Below are positions 22,149 to 32,727 of a stretch of 64,000 nt of DNA, piece after piece. The translations under genes were made by a program, and so were the position numbers. How positions within the stretch are numbered: position 1 is the stretch's first letter; the number at the start of each line of letters is the position of its first letter. The stretch lies in the NCBI GenBank assembly GCA_032821775.1, contig JAVLRN010000002.1, positions 3,038,001-3,102,000 on the forward strand, in the 5' to 3' direction. The notes beneath the pieces are model-generated. The model ran no database searches. It saw only the letters and a program-made list of their open reading frames with translations, and had not been told where the DNA came from. This stretch comes from Sanguinoderma infundibulare (Eukaryota > Basidiomycota > Agaricomycetes > Polyporales > Polyporaceae).

Positions 22149-22665
22149 AGCATGGCGAGGAAGGGTATAATCTAGGAGGGTCTTGCTTGGAGGAAGAGTC
22201 GATGCACGACTTGAAATCTTGTAATTTTAGATTATGCGGGAGGACAGTGGCACGGACTCTTCTCTGGAGTTTGAGCTCCATGTATCCAACTCACGCTCGT
22301 CCAAACCCTCCCACGGTACACGCACGGTCTTGGTCGAGACTACCCGTCGGTCGGTCCTCGTGGACCGTTCAGCACATAAGGCATCGGACGAGCACTCGGA
22401 TGGTAAGATGGAGTTATACAGCATTTGCGATCAGTTTACAATGCGGTCGTTGACAGTCGTGTGCAGGGGAGAGCGGGTACCTAAGAAATGACAGCGGCAA
22501 GCTAGAGCGAGCAGATGGCGAGTACGGAGAAAACGGGGCCGTAGGACGCTGCAGAAACGACATGCGAAGAAAGGCGCGGGGCGGAGGTAAAAAGACACAA
22601 ATACGACTACGAACGACAACGAATGCAGCAGGGCGGGGAAACTCCATCCATCACTCAACTAGAAG
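22149..22665. other. convergent 3' region of AIP1 and EGD1
   Basis: A 517-base gap between two stop codons facing each other. No gene is visible. It should contain both polyadenylation regions. Confidence 0.5.
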
Positions 22666-23571
22666 CTAGTTGAGGTCGTCGAGCTCCTTCTTGTCGCCGT
22701 CGCCCTCGGCGGGCTTGTCCTCGACGGTGTCGAAGTTCTCGACGAGGTCGGGGACGTCGTCATCGTCGTCGTCGTCGGGGCCGCCGGCTGGTGGCCGCTG
22801 CTGGCTCTGCTGGATGGCCTGGTAGGACTCTGCGAGCTTGCGGAGCGACGCGAGCGAGTCGGGGCCGAGCTGGTTGAGGATGCCGGGGACGAGCTCAGTG
22901 AGCTCCTTGACGTACCCGGCGCCGTAGACGGCGAAGGTGTTTGCGGCAACGGCCGCGTGCACTGTACAGTACCAACGGCTGATCAGCATCGGGCGCCTCG
23001 GACGCGTAAGCGATGAGTACGAGATTGAGAACGGATCTGCGCAGACCGCGAGCGAGTGCTGCCGAAGCATGCACACGCTCACGGGGGCGGACGAACGCAA
23101 GAGAGCAGATGGCCGACAGCGTGACGAGAAACGGGGAAAACGGGATAGGAGAGAAGGCGGTGGCGTACCTTTAGGCGTGCTGAAGTGGAGGACGTTGCCG
23201 TCCTCGCGGAACATGTTGACCTCCTCAACGCCCGGGATAGGCTGGACGTTGAGCTTCTTGAGCGCGCTCTGCAGCTTTTTATCGTCCTGCGCGGTCGACG
23301 GCTTCGTCTTCCGCACAATCTTGCGGCGCACCGTCCCCTTACCACCTGCACGGAAAAAATGACGCACGCGCGTGAGCACTGGTTTAACCCCTCGGATGGC
23401 CCCCTTTGCCCTCGTGTTCCCGCCCCTGCATATGATCCCAGCAAGACTCGCCACGCCGTCACTCTGCCGCTCGCAAGGGCACAAAGGGACGCCAACTGAC
23501 GCGGAAAAAAACGCACCGATCCTGTTCGCCGCGGCCTGCGCCTGCATCTTGGCCAATTTTGCCGGGTCCAT
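22666..23571 (-). CDS. EGD1: nascent polypeptide-associated complex subunit beta (BTF3)
   Basis: Beta subunit of NAC, the ribosome-bound heterodimer that shields nascent chains. Exons on the minus strand: 23571-23517, 23345-23169, 22961-22666 (175 aa). The N-terminus carries the basic ribosome-binding stretch ([12 protein letters not shown]). The NAC domain follows ([50 protein letters not shown]). The acidic C-terminus ([16 protein letters not shown]) is typical of the beta chain. The start at [10 protein letters not shown] is conserved in fungi. It shares a ~190-base divergent promoter with the acetyltransferase gene. Confidence 0.95.
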   Translation of the reverse strand: MDPAKLAKMQAQAAANRIGAFFSASVGVPLCPCERQSDGVASLAGIICRGGNTRAKGAIRGVKPVLTRVRHFFRAGGKGTVRRKIVRKTKPSTAQDDKKLQSALKKLNVQPIPGVEEVNMFREDGNVLHFSTPKGTPPPSLLSRFPRFSSRCRPSALLRSSAPVSVCMLRQHSLAVCADPFSISYSSLTRPRRPMLISRWYCTVHAAVAANTFAVYGAGYVKELTELVPGILNQLGPDSLASLRKLAESYQAIQQSQQRPPAGGPDDDDDDDVPDLVENFDTVEDKPAEGDGDKKELDDLN

Positions 23572-23765
23572 GGTGATGATAGTTGTGGATCGGGGGGTCG
23601 TCGTCGAGCACGGGCGCGGGGTTTGGCTCGAGTGAGCAGGCAGCACGAAAAGATTAAGGTTTGCGCCACAACACGACCATACAACCTCTTCGCTCAGCCA
23701 CGCGATGCGAGCGCTTATCTTTCCTCTACCGCCCTCAGTCGCATCCTTGATTCTACCTCGACACC
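23572..23765. promoter_or_regulatory. bidirectional promoter EGD1 / acetyltransferase
   Basis: Only 194 bases separate the two start codons, which face away from each other. The two genes must share or overlap their control region. No clear TATA box is visible. Confidence 0.6.
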
Positions 23766-24616
23766 ATGGCCTACTTTATCCGTCGCGCCACCGTCGAGGA
23801 CGTGGTACGTTGTCCATTTAACGATCTGAAATTTTGAGAGGCTTACGGTGATTATAGGACGAGATCTTGCGACTTGTCGTCGGCCTGGTATGTTCTCCCC
23901 CATACCCGGTGCATGACTCGTCCCGATCCATTGCGTTGTCGCACGTAGGCCGAATATGAAAAAGAGCCCGATTCCGTAAAGGCGACGCCTGAGCTTGTAG
24001 GCGTGCTCTCTATTATGCATAGCAGCAATTACTGACTGTGTTTCAGTACAGGAAGAACCTCTTCGAGAACACCTACGCCCACACACTCCTTGCGCTCGAG
24101 GGCACGCCTGAAGCCCCTGGAAAGGCCATCGGGATGGCCATGTATTTTTTCAACTACTCCACGTGGACCGGCAAGCCCGGCGTATACGTACGGCAGCCCG
24201 CCTTGCATTCTCTAGCGCGTGTGACCTTATCGGTGCGAACGTAGCTCGAGGACCTCTTCGTCGACCCAGCGGCCCGAGGAAAAGGTGTCGGTAAGGCGCT
24301 CTTCGCTGAGCTCGGCAAGGTCGCAGAAGAGAAGGTGAACTTTATCCTGAGCCGCTTTACGATCGTGCCCCTCGAGCTGACTCGTTCGGCAGGACTGCGC
24401 GCGGATAGACTGGTCGGTCCTCAAGGTTTGTCCGACGCACGTCCGATTCCCAGCGAGCGCACACGCTAAACGGATTGACTCATGTAGTGGAACCAGCCCT
24501 CGATCGACTTCTACGAGAAGGCGCTGGGAGCCAAGGCCATGTCGGAATGGCAAGGCATGCGGCTCGAGGGTTCGCAGATCCAGAACTTGCGCAAGTTCAG
24601 CCAGACGCAGACGTAG
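23766..24616 (+). CDS. GNAT acetyltransferase, diamine acetyltransferase (SSAT)-like
   Basis: Probable N-acetyltransferase of small amines, close in length and layout to spermidine/spermine N1-acetyltransferase. Exons: 23766-23804, 23858-23887, 23949-23996, 24047-24187, 24245-24334, 24393-24425, 24488-24616 (169 aa). GNAT landmarks: N-terminal [16 protein letters not shown], the strand [20 protein letters not shown] with the acetyl-CoA loop (R/Q-x-x-G-x-G/A form, here RGKGVG), and [26 protein letters not shown]. These are the usual SSAT positions. Three exons are under 50 bases. The exact substrate cannot be fixed from sequence. Confidence 0.88.
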
Positions 24617-24869
24617 TCTCTTGAGTCCCAAGAAGACGGTAGGTAACAATGTTGTAACAGGATGCAGATCCACAAATGTACTGTCTCTACATGCCGTATC
24701 GTGATTGGCAGCGCAGGTCGTGAAGTCACTCATATGTACTACATACAAAGCAGCGGCTCATTGCGTCGATACTCTCTGTTTGACGTTGTCTATGAACATT
24801 AAAATACAATTAAGACCTCTGTGAGATGGTGGAAGACGATAAAGATACGACGAACGCATCCAAACATAT

Positions 24870-26958
24870 CTAGGTTTGTCCCTGATCGTCGGCGTCCACC
24901 AAAGGACCGTGTCCCGCATCTCCTGCGACCGATTCACTCCCGCCGTCCGCATCCCCTCCTCCGGCGCCGTCGTCCTCGCTCGAAAAACTGTTCCACCGCG
25001 ACGGGGTCTTCACAGGGTCCTCCACGATCCTGATGTCCAGAGCGTACGCCTCCGTGTCGTTCTTCGACGCGTCGTCCCCAAAGAACCACTTCGAGAACTC
25101 CAGCTCGACCGTGCCTCCGCACGGCCGGTCGAACGTCCGCGCAAAGCCCGGCCACTCCTGCACGTCCTCTGCGCAACGCGTGGACCCAGGCGTACCCGGC
25201 CGGCCGTTCGAAGAAGACCTGGATATGGCGCTCATTGCGGCCATCGGCATGTCCACGACGAGGCCGGGCTGCGATGGGAAGGTGACGGAGACGTGCAGGG
25301 GCGGGAACCAAGACGGGTGTTGTGGACAGTTCGCGATATGGATGGCGATGACCTCCGAGAGGGCGGCGGTTTGTCGAGAGAGGGTGAGCGTCGTCGCGTC
25401 GCGGGCTTGGTGGCTGATGAACACACGCTCGCCCTCCTCCAGGCTCGACTCGAACCCGTAGACCTTCAGATGCCGGGCGGTCCAGGGGCGGAAGAAAATG
25501 GTGCACGGGCGGGTGAACTGGTGGAATCGCTTTGCAGGCTCCGATGCCACCACCGCGTTCAGGACGTAGACGTCCGTGAACAGGGTAGACTTCGCTGTGA
25601 GGAAAGCCGGCACGCCTTTCACGAGGAAGCCCCGGGCCTCGAGCTGATTGAGATTTTGGTCGAGCGGGTGGACGATGCCGACGGTGTACTGGTCGGTGTT
25701 GTCGTCCTTGCGCCGAAGCAGCAGGAGCGCCAATAGGTCACCGTCGGAGTCCTGCGCTGCGAGGAACGCGAGGTAGGCGTCGAACCGCCTGTCTGAAAGA
25801 TACCGAAACGTCCACCAGAGGTTGGTCCCGTCGTTCAACGCTTCGAGGGGGAGCATAGAAAGGGGCATCCGAATCCCGTAGCTCGTCACCGTGCACTCGA
25901 GGGTCCCTCCCTGCCGCCCCGGAAGCCCGATCCGTTCCGCCAGAGTGCCTTTGTCGATAGACGAGATTCCCGACGAGCGCGCGAACCAACTCGGGCTCTG
26001 CGCAAGCAGATGCGAGGATGACTGCAGCCCCGGGACGATGTCGTGGATGACGTGCTGGTTGGTGGCAAGCGGGTTCATGAAGTACCCCCACGCAAAGATG
26101 GTCTGGTCCGGGATGCGCTTCAGGATCTCCTCCTGCAGGCGGATGAACGCGTGCCGGCCCTCGCCGTAGATCGTGGCCATGAAGATCCCAAAGATGCCCA
26201 TGAGCGAATACGCCTCGTCCTCGACCCTCGTGGTCTGCCGGCTCGCCGCCCAAGACATGCGCCGCGCGAGGCTAACAGAATCGAGCGGCGCACGGTGCAG
26301 GAGGATGTCGACGTCGACGCCGGACACCTGTTCGATGACGGCGGCGAGGGTGTGCCGCATGCCAACCATCCGCCAGTCCTGGGAGAGGAAGACGACCTCC
26401 ACGGGGGCGATGAGCTCTTGCAGCGTCCACCCCCGCTTAAACCAGGCGCTCCTGCGAAACGCCGAGTTCCACTCCCGGGGATCCTCGCTGTCGTCGACGT
26501 CGTGGAGGAAGGCGTAGCAGACGTCCGCGCGGGAGTACCACTCGTACATGGAGTTGATGGCCTCCGAGAGCTCCGCGCTGCTCGTCTTGTCGATGCAGCA
26601 CATGTCGGCCCAGGCGAAGCGGTAGCCGTTCGCTCGGGCAAAGGCGCAGAAGCTCCTCAGTTTCTCCGAGAATCGTTCATCTACCGGGTCCGGGTCCGAG
26701 TCCTTGACTTCTACGGAGATGTCGTCTCCAGACTCCGAGTCGTCGACGGGCGATTTGCTGGGGGGACGCTCCGCGTAGAATCTCTGGATATCCTGTTAAT
26801 GGCTCAGCATTATGAACAAATGTATGATGCGGTTTCGTGAGTACCTGGAACGTCTGTTCACCGTTGGGATCCCACACGTGGGAGAGGATGGCATAGCGCA
26901 CTTGTCGGGGGTCGTTCACCCAATGATGACGAATGGTTTCCGTGTCGATCAACCACAT
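24870..26958 (-). CDS. HET-domain protein (HET + DUF8212-like) 1
   Basis: Protein of the heterokaryon-incompatibility class, generally linked to self/non-self recognition and regulated cell death in fungi. Exons 26958-26845 and 26792-24870 (678 aa). HET motifs are in order: YAILSHVWD..GEQTFQ at the start, FAWADMCCIDKTSSAELSEAINSMYEWY near 95-125, and WFKRGWTLQELIAP near 165. The following TTRVEDEAYSLMGIFGI, YGEG..AFIRLQEEIL and WGYF match the DUF8212-like region usual in basidiomycetes. The C-terminal ~350 residues are specific to this group and end in an acidic stretch. It is a paralogue of 57713-59797. Which other gene it acts with is not visible. Confidence 0.9.
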
Positions 26959-27645
26959 CTTTCAAATCAATGTCAGCCACTGTGCACCAAGTACATAAAC
27001 TGGATGGACGCCAACCTACACTGGTTCTTGAGGGCTGAACGAGGGATATGCATTGCTCGACGTGGCAACCGGTCGCAACAAGCGTTCGGCTCGGATAAGG
27101 AAAGTTGCCTGCACGGTAACCAAGCGCGGGCGCCCGGTGGCGCCAAGAGCGTCCTACTGACGCGCTACTAATTGCTGATAAGTTACCTGGGGTTAAGTTC
27201 GACTCAGGCTCACCCTTTGGTTGCCCAATGATACATTCGAATTATTGGAGACCACATACCTATGAATTCTCATACCTCCCCCTCCGAAATCATGCTCCGT
27301 TACGTTCATGATCAACATCAGCAGCGTCAGTACCACTTTACTATCCGTGATGGATGCCGCACTGGTCGCACTCCCGAACCTCGAGCGCATGGCCTTTATG
27401 GCCCTGCACGGCGGGCGAGACGGCACGCCGACGGACGCGGACGAGGTTACGCAATCACTGAAAGATTGCATGCCCCGGTCGACGCGCCACTCAAGTCTTA
27501 GTTTACAATTCCTTGACGACAGCGATGACCGTGTACTATTTCTGCCACTACTCATGTAAACTATCTCCAAAGCGCGTACGTACGGTTGACTTCGAACGGA
27601 CATTGTTCCCGGGCTCTCAGCATATGATCACCTCCGAGCAATCGT
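26959..27645. other. spacer with possible F-box/LRR relic
   Basis: The left ~200 bases should be the HET gene promoter. On the plus strand, about 27308-27559 reads as a leucine-rich stretch (LLSVMDAALVALPNLERMAF, then SLSLQFLDDSDDRVLFLPLL) of the kind found in agaricomycete F-box proteins. It has no start, F-box or splice-consistent partner. I treat it as a gene relic at best. Confidence 0.35.
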
Positions 27646-29445
27646 TCAATAGATTAGAACTTCCGACCTTTCGTTCATGCGCAAACTGTCCTGCAGAACA
27701 TCAAGAGTATGTCATTTTCGAACAACGCACAACACAAAGAAGTCTTCTTACCTTTTCAGAAGTAGACAACGTCATATCCTCCCGGCGTATGAGCGTCTCT
27801 GCAACGTCGCCGTGCAACTCCACAAGCTCCCTTTTGAGCGTTTTCCCGTCTTCCCCCTCGCGCGTTGCGACCCTCCACGCTCGCGACTCGAACCATCGCT
27901 TGTGGACCCGATAACAGTCAGTGTCCTCGCCGTCCGCCACCAACCCGCTCGTCGTCACAAACGCGTATTGCAGCAACGGCATCGCCTGGATAAGATCGAA
28001 CGCGACGTCCGCGAAGGTGAAGTTGACGGGATCCATGCGGTCGACGAAGTCCTCCGAGAAGAAACGCTCCGGCTCCGAGTCGTCGGGAACGCCCATGAGG
28101 TCGCCGAGCACGTCGCAATGCCAGACGAGGCGGAGATGCGTCAAGCAACGCAGCTGCTCGAGGGCTGCCAGGGTGTGCCGCTATAAAGCCTGTGTGTCAG
28201 AACGCACGGCGCCAATGACGCGCCCAAACAAACAGCACGGCTCACCCACAGGTTGTCCCACTGCATCGTCAGGATGACTTCGGGGTCCTGGTCGGAGTAC
28301 GTCGCAGCGTTGTCTCCGAGGCTTTCATACTCCATGCACAGCGTGAGGTGCGTCAAGACGGCCGCCGCCTCCGCAGGGATCAGTCCCCCGGGTCGGAACA
28401 TCCCAAGCCCGCTCGTAAGCTTGATCTGGAGATTGAGCCGCCCCGGCGGGGGGTTCTCGCGTAACGCGCTCGCGATGAGTCCCACTTTCGACAGAGTGCA
28501 GAAGGGGATGGTCGTCAGGCGGACCGGGCACTTGATACCCAGCATGAAGAGCATCTCGGCGTTGCATACGAGTTGCTCCAGGTGTTTCCAAGCATGCTTC
28601 TCTTGCGCCTTGACGTTCCTCTCTCGTACTTCCCGGTATGCGGCCATGTGGTTGTTGGGCTTGTACGTAGCCCAGAGGGACAAAGTACCGCTGAGGTTCG
28701 GAAAGAGAAACAGAAGGACAGAGAGGAGAGGGACGGCTGCGATGCTGCCGACGAAGAAAGACCGTAACGCAGGGAACTGCGGGCATGTCAAAAGCGACGG
28801 CTCGTCGTCCAGGCGCATATCGGAACTGATACTGAGGACCTCGAGAGACGTTCGAAATTGAGGCAATAATGCGTTGAGGGAGGACGGGGACCAGTGATGG
28901 GCGCGTGAAGGGGTAAAGCGTTCGAAGGTCAGGCTTGTGAGCGGCGAGCGGATCGCGGGGACGATTTCTGCAGCTTCGGTGAAACTCTGGATGGTGACTT
29001 CTCTAAGGTTGGTAAGCTGACAGATGGCAGCAGCTAGTTTGGAGGCGGCCATATGTCCGCCACCCTCCATCTTCTGGATAGGATAGAAGAAACCGAGGGA
29101 CTTGAGGGAAGGCGTCCGCGTTAAAATGTTGTAGAGAGAATCGGAAGTGCGCCGGCGAAGAGCGTCTGGGTCCTGGGGTTGGCCATAAATCTTCAGTGAA
29201 GTAACATGGTGCAAACGTGCGTCCGCGTCCGCAAATATGAAGTCGTGAAATGCGCAAATGGATGCGCCACTCGTCAAGATGACGGGCTGAGCAAGGAGCT
29301 GTTGAATAGCAACTGAGCGAAGGGCGGAACAGCTGAGCGAAATAGACATAAGATCCGAATTCTCAGTCAAGAACGCGCAAAGGATGCCTAGGACATCAAG
29401 GTTGAGCGAAGGCACCCTGCCGGACTGAGAGGACGCAATTTCCAT
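27646..29445 (-). CDS. F-box/leucine-rich-type protein
   Basis: Likely F-box family protein of the expanded agaricomycete type. Exons 29445-28246, 28180-27752, 27690-27646 (557 aa). The N-terminus (residues 12-55, VPSLNLDVLGILCAFL...LMSISLSCSALRSVAIQQLL) is F-box-like: a conserved hydrophobic start, then an S-L-x-C-x-A-L helix. Repeated leucine-rich segments follow (NLREVTIQSF, PLTSLTFERF, SLEVLSISSD, LEQLVCNAEMLF, VLTHLTLCMEYE, CLTHLRLVWH). No catalytic motif is present. The first exon alone is 1200 bases. The target is unknown. The last 15-residue exon is the least certain part. Confidence 0.75.
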
Positions 29446-30294
29446 CTACACTTTCATCGGTCAGATCGACGCAACGGCAACCGAGCAAAACACATTCGAG
29501 ATTCAAGTCGCACGTACCAGAACAAATCGTGACCTTGACGGTAGCAAGATGGTTCAGCTTTGTTGAGGCGGTAGTGGAAGGCATCATGTAATGAGGGTCT
29601 GCAACGGAGACTAGGTGGAAGGCCTGAAGCGCCGAGTAGCACAAAGATCGCTGCGGGTAGCGCCTTGAAGGAAAGGAGGCCCCACCATCGCACAGTCGGG
29701 GTTTTTTTTTACCTGACTAGGTTACCAAACGCGCCTGACTGCTTTGTGAGCGGAAAAGTCTACTAGGCCTTAGGGATCACAGTAAATATAGGCAATGAAG
29801 CGCTGGCGGTCCCGAAATACATACCAGACGTTATGAGATCCACGCCGAGTCGCGCGCCGGATGCTGGTGTACATGCATAATAAGTGTAGGCTGTGAATGA
29901 TGATTACAAAGCATGAAAGCAAGCGGGTGGTGATGAAAATACAAAGATAGCTGCATGGTACAACGGACGATAGCGACGATGAGAGAGATCCATACGGGCG
30001 GCATACAAGACTCGGACAATATAACAGCTAGTACTGCCCACGATAGTCAGAAAGCATTCACTCAACAATGAAAGTGACTCACCTCCAGGCCGTCAGTGTA
30101 TGTACGTATCTCTCTCTTGATGGGCTAGTTCGCAAACACGATGACAATGCTCGTTAGACCGACAATAGGTCAAAGTCGATAAGAATGTATCAAACGTTCG
30201 TATTCCATCGCATGTCCGGGGGTTACGAAAGCTTTTCCTAGACCTTCGAAAGGTATAATCCTTCCGTGCACTATGTATGCCCCTTCGAATTCGA
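29446..30294. other. intergenic
   Basis: Holds the promoter of the F-box-type gene (minus) at its left and the 3' region of the isochorismatase-family gene at its right. A T9 run lies at about 29702. Short ORFs show no coding features. Nothing else is recognised. Confidence 0.45.
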
Positions 30295-30891
30295 TCAGGA
30301 CAACCACCCAATGACCTCCTCCGTCCTCGCCACCTCCGCAAACTCGCCCTTCAGACTCGCCACGCTCACCGCGTGCACCGTCTCCGCGTCCCACATCCCC
30401 CTCTCGAAATTCGCCACCGCGTCCTCCACGATCCAAATCGTCCCTTCCTCCTCCTCCTCGTCCTTCGCCCGAAGCACATGCAAGTTCGCGCCCATCCGCA
30501 CGCTCGTCGAAACACACCGGTCCGTCTCGATCCCCGCCACGAACAGCGTGCGCACCCCCGCCTCCCGGATCGCCTCCTCGAGCCGCGTCCCGACGAACGC
30601 CGAGTTCACGTCCTTCGCGAACACCCGCTCTCCCTCCTCCGGCCGCGCCTCGGGGATGAACGCCGCGCCCGCCGGGTTCTCGCGCGGGTTTAAAGGGGAA
30701 CCGGGCGTGACGGAGTGGTGCGCGACGTGGAAGATCGGCAGGCGCGCGGCGCGGAAGTGCTGGACGAGCCGCGCGAGGTTCGGCTCGAGAGAGGGGTTGG
30801 AGCGCGCGGTGCCCCAGTGCGTCGGGTGCTTGAAGCCTTCTTGGCAGTCGATGAGCAGGAGGGCGGGGGAGGGGTGGGACGCGGGGAGCAT
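30295..30891 (-). CDS. isochorismatase-family cysteine hydrolase
   Basis: Intronless gene of 198 aa, the normal length for the family. The family triad is visible: Asp15 (LLLIDCQEGF), Lys93 (FAKDVNSAF) and nucleophile Cys126 (AGIETDRCVSTSVRMG). The residue just before the usual cis-peptide position is Ile-Glu. Members include isochorismatases, nicotinamidase-like and ureidoacrylate-type amidohydrolases. The sequence does not decide between them. Fungal members without other domains are often of unknown substrate. It is probably soluble: no signal peptide is seen. The single-exon structure differs from its intron-rich neighbours and could mean retroposition or transfer, but third-position GC bias fits the host. 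Confidence 0.92.
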   Translation of the reverse strand: MLPASHPSPALLLIDCQEGFKHPTHWGTARSNPSLEPNLARLVQHFRAARLPIFHVAHHSVTPGSPLNPRENPAGAAFIPEARPEEGERVFAKDVNSAFVGTRLEEAIREAGVRTLFVAGIETDRCVSTSVRMGANLHVLRAKDEEEEEGTIWIVEDAVANFERGMWDAETVHAVSVASLKGEFAEVARTEEVIGWLS

Positions 30892-32727
30892 CTCTGGCTA
30901 GGGTTTGATTGCTTGGCTGGATTTGCGCAGACTGGGGTTGTGATGGACGCGCGTCGCGAACGGCGCGTAGGGTAGTTCTTGCGAGGTTGTTTGAGTTGTA
31001 CTACATACATATATACCTGTAGCCGGCTGATGAAGTTGAGTCAGAGACCAAGGTCATGCGCACTCCGAATGCCGGACAACCCGAGATGATATCGCGCGCC
31101 ATCGCGCCCAAGACTCACCGGTCGTCCAGAGCTAGCGATGAAGCTTGAACTTGAAGCACCAACATCCGGCGGAGGGTGCTACATTGTGTGCGTGCGCGCG
31201 AGCAGTGATGCGTACCAGTACAACTACAGCGGTAGTGCACGAGCCCAGCGACCGGATTCCGAGTCACTGCAAACGCAGGGGTTTGCGACGGTGCCCGGGA
31301 TTCATGTCGGTCTGGATTGGGATGCAGAGGATGCGTTTCCGAACGTTCCCAGAGCTGCATACCGACAGACAAGTAGTCTTTCCATACACCTTGTCATCAT
31401 ATAGGTATCGGTGTCGCAGGCCTATGGATCACTGTGATATTGCAGCGGAGTGCCTGGCGAAGACGATCTTCCGAGGATGCCTGTCTAGTAGCTGAACGCA
31501 TACATAATAAATATTCAGGATCCTCACATGTTAGACCGAAATCATACAATCTCTCGGTCGGTCACCTTGCTCGCGAACGCCTTCGTAGCTTCAAGTCGAA
31601 AAGATCGAGTATGATCAGTGAGTACGTGTCTAAGGTGCGACTTACGCGACAGCCGTTTGTTAGCGCTGGCTCCATGTGGCACTGTCCCAGGGGTCTCGTC
31701 ACCGAACAGTCGCTCGTCCTGAACTAACCCTCCACCTGCCCTACACACGCCGGCGAAGTGCGACTCGCGCCGAAAAAGCACAACTCGATGCATATGAGTG
31801 GTCTAAAGCTTCCAAAAAGCGCCATCTCGGCGGTTATGCACCCGTAAATTTCTCGAGTTACGTTCGCGATTTCTTGAGTGGTTACGCCGACGTCAATTTA
31901 CAGTACATAAGACCCCCCCCCAGAGGGCCGTGTTGATCGTCACGGCGGCGAACGCTTCCCATATTCTGGGTCTGGAGGTACACGATTTCCATCGCCTTGA
32001 CTGATATATCGCGCAATGTAGACATATATGCACTCGCTGCTGGCGTAAACGCTGCCAATCAACTTGACCAGCTCGGTGAGCCCGAGGGGCTAAGGCCGGA
32101 GCATCTACGGCTAACATGCAGCCACAAAACCTACCGGCGGACTATTTAGGGGGATCCACCGTCGAAGGCGGTGCTCTGTCTAATCTGCGGCAGTTGGGAT
32201 GTATCTGTTTTGTGTTCCGTGTTTCCTCATGTGAGTAGTATGCGAATCATTCTGTGACAAATTTTGGCTAAACACCAGCAGATGTGCGAGCTTCTGAACC
32301 ATCCTCATCATCCCTGGAAACCTAATCCCGCCTCCGTTTCCTGTTTATAACCCTGAATCCTTCGACTGTGATCGTCGACCGCTTTCTATGGCAATTGGCG
32401 AAGCATCTGCTGTAATTCCAGTCTAATCAGTCCCAAATTCATCCCCAGGGGCCCATCGAAGGGAAGACACCATTACGACGCAGGTTAATGTGTATGCCCA
32501 TGGTGTTGTGCCACTAGCTAACTGCCGTTCAGTTGTGTCTCTGAAAGGCCAGCAGAGGCATGTATGTGCCATTTTCAATGTCATCTTGCAGGGAATACCT
32601 GCCTGAATTGTAGATCAGCGCAGGCGGCCTGGATGACTTAAAAGTCACCTCTGCTTGCTCGGTGGACCTCAGGCCCCCCGTTTCTTTCCTCGGCTTGTGC
32701 AAGATCGACTTTGAGAAACCTTTCGTC
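30892..32727. other. long intergenic region with a dispersed repeat copy
   Basis: About 1.8 kb without a convincing gene. It includes the isochorismatase-family promoter at the left, repeat copy 1 (31735-31925), a C9 run at about 31911, and the leader of the alpha-galactosidase-like locus at the right. Confidence 0.5.
31735..31925 (+). repeat. dispersed direct repeat, copy 1
   Basis: About 190 bases collinear with 35018-35222 in the same orientation. Shared blocks include GCACAACTCGATGCATAT, TTTCTCGAGTTA, TTCTTGAGTGG and, at the right edge, CGTCAATTTACAGTACATA followed by GACCCC. Weaker similarity may reach left to about 31640. No terminal inverted repeats or coding capacity are visible. Confidence 0.85.

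Noticed and set aside
26043..26840. 265-codon plus-strand ORF opposite the first HET gene.
   Set aside because: Arg/His/Asp-rich antisense shadow; the minus-strand frame has clear HET motifs.
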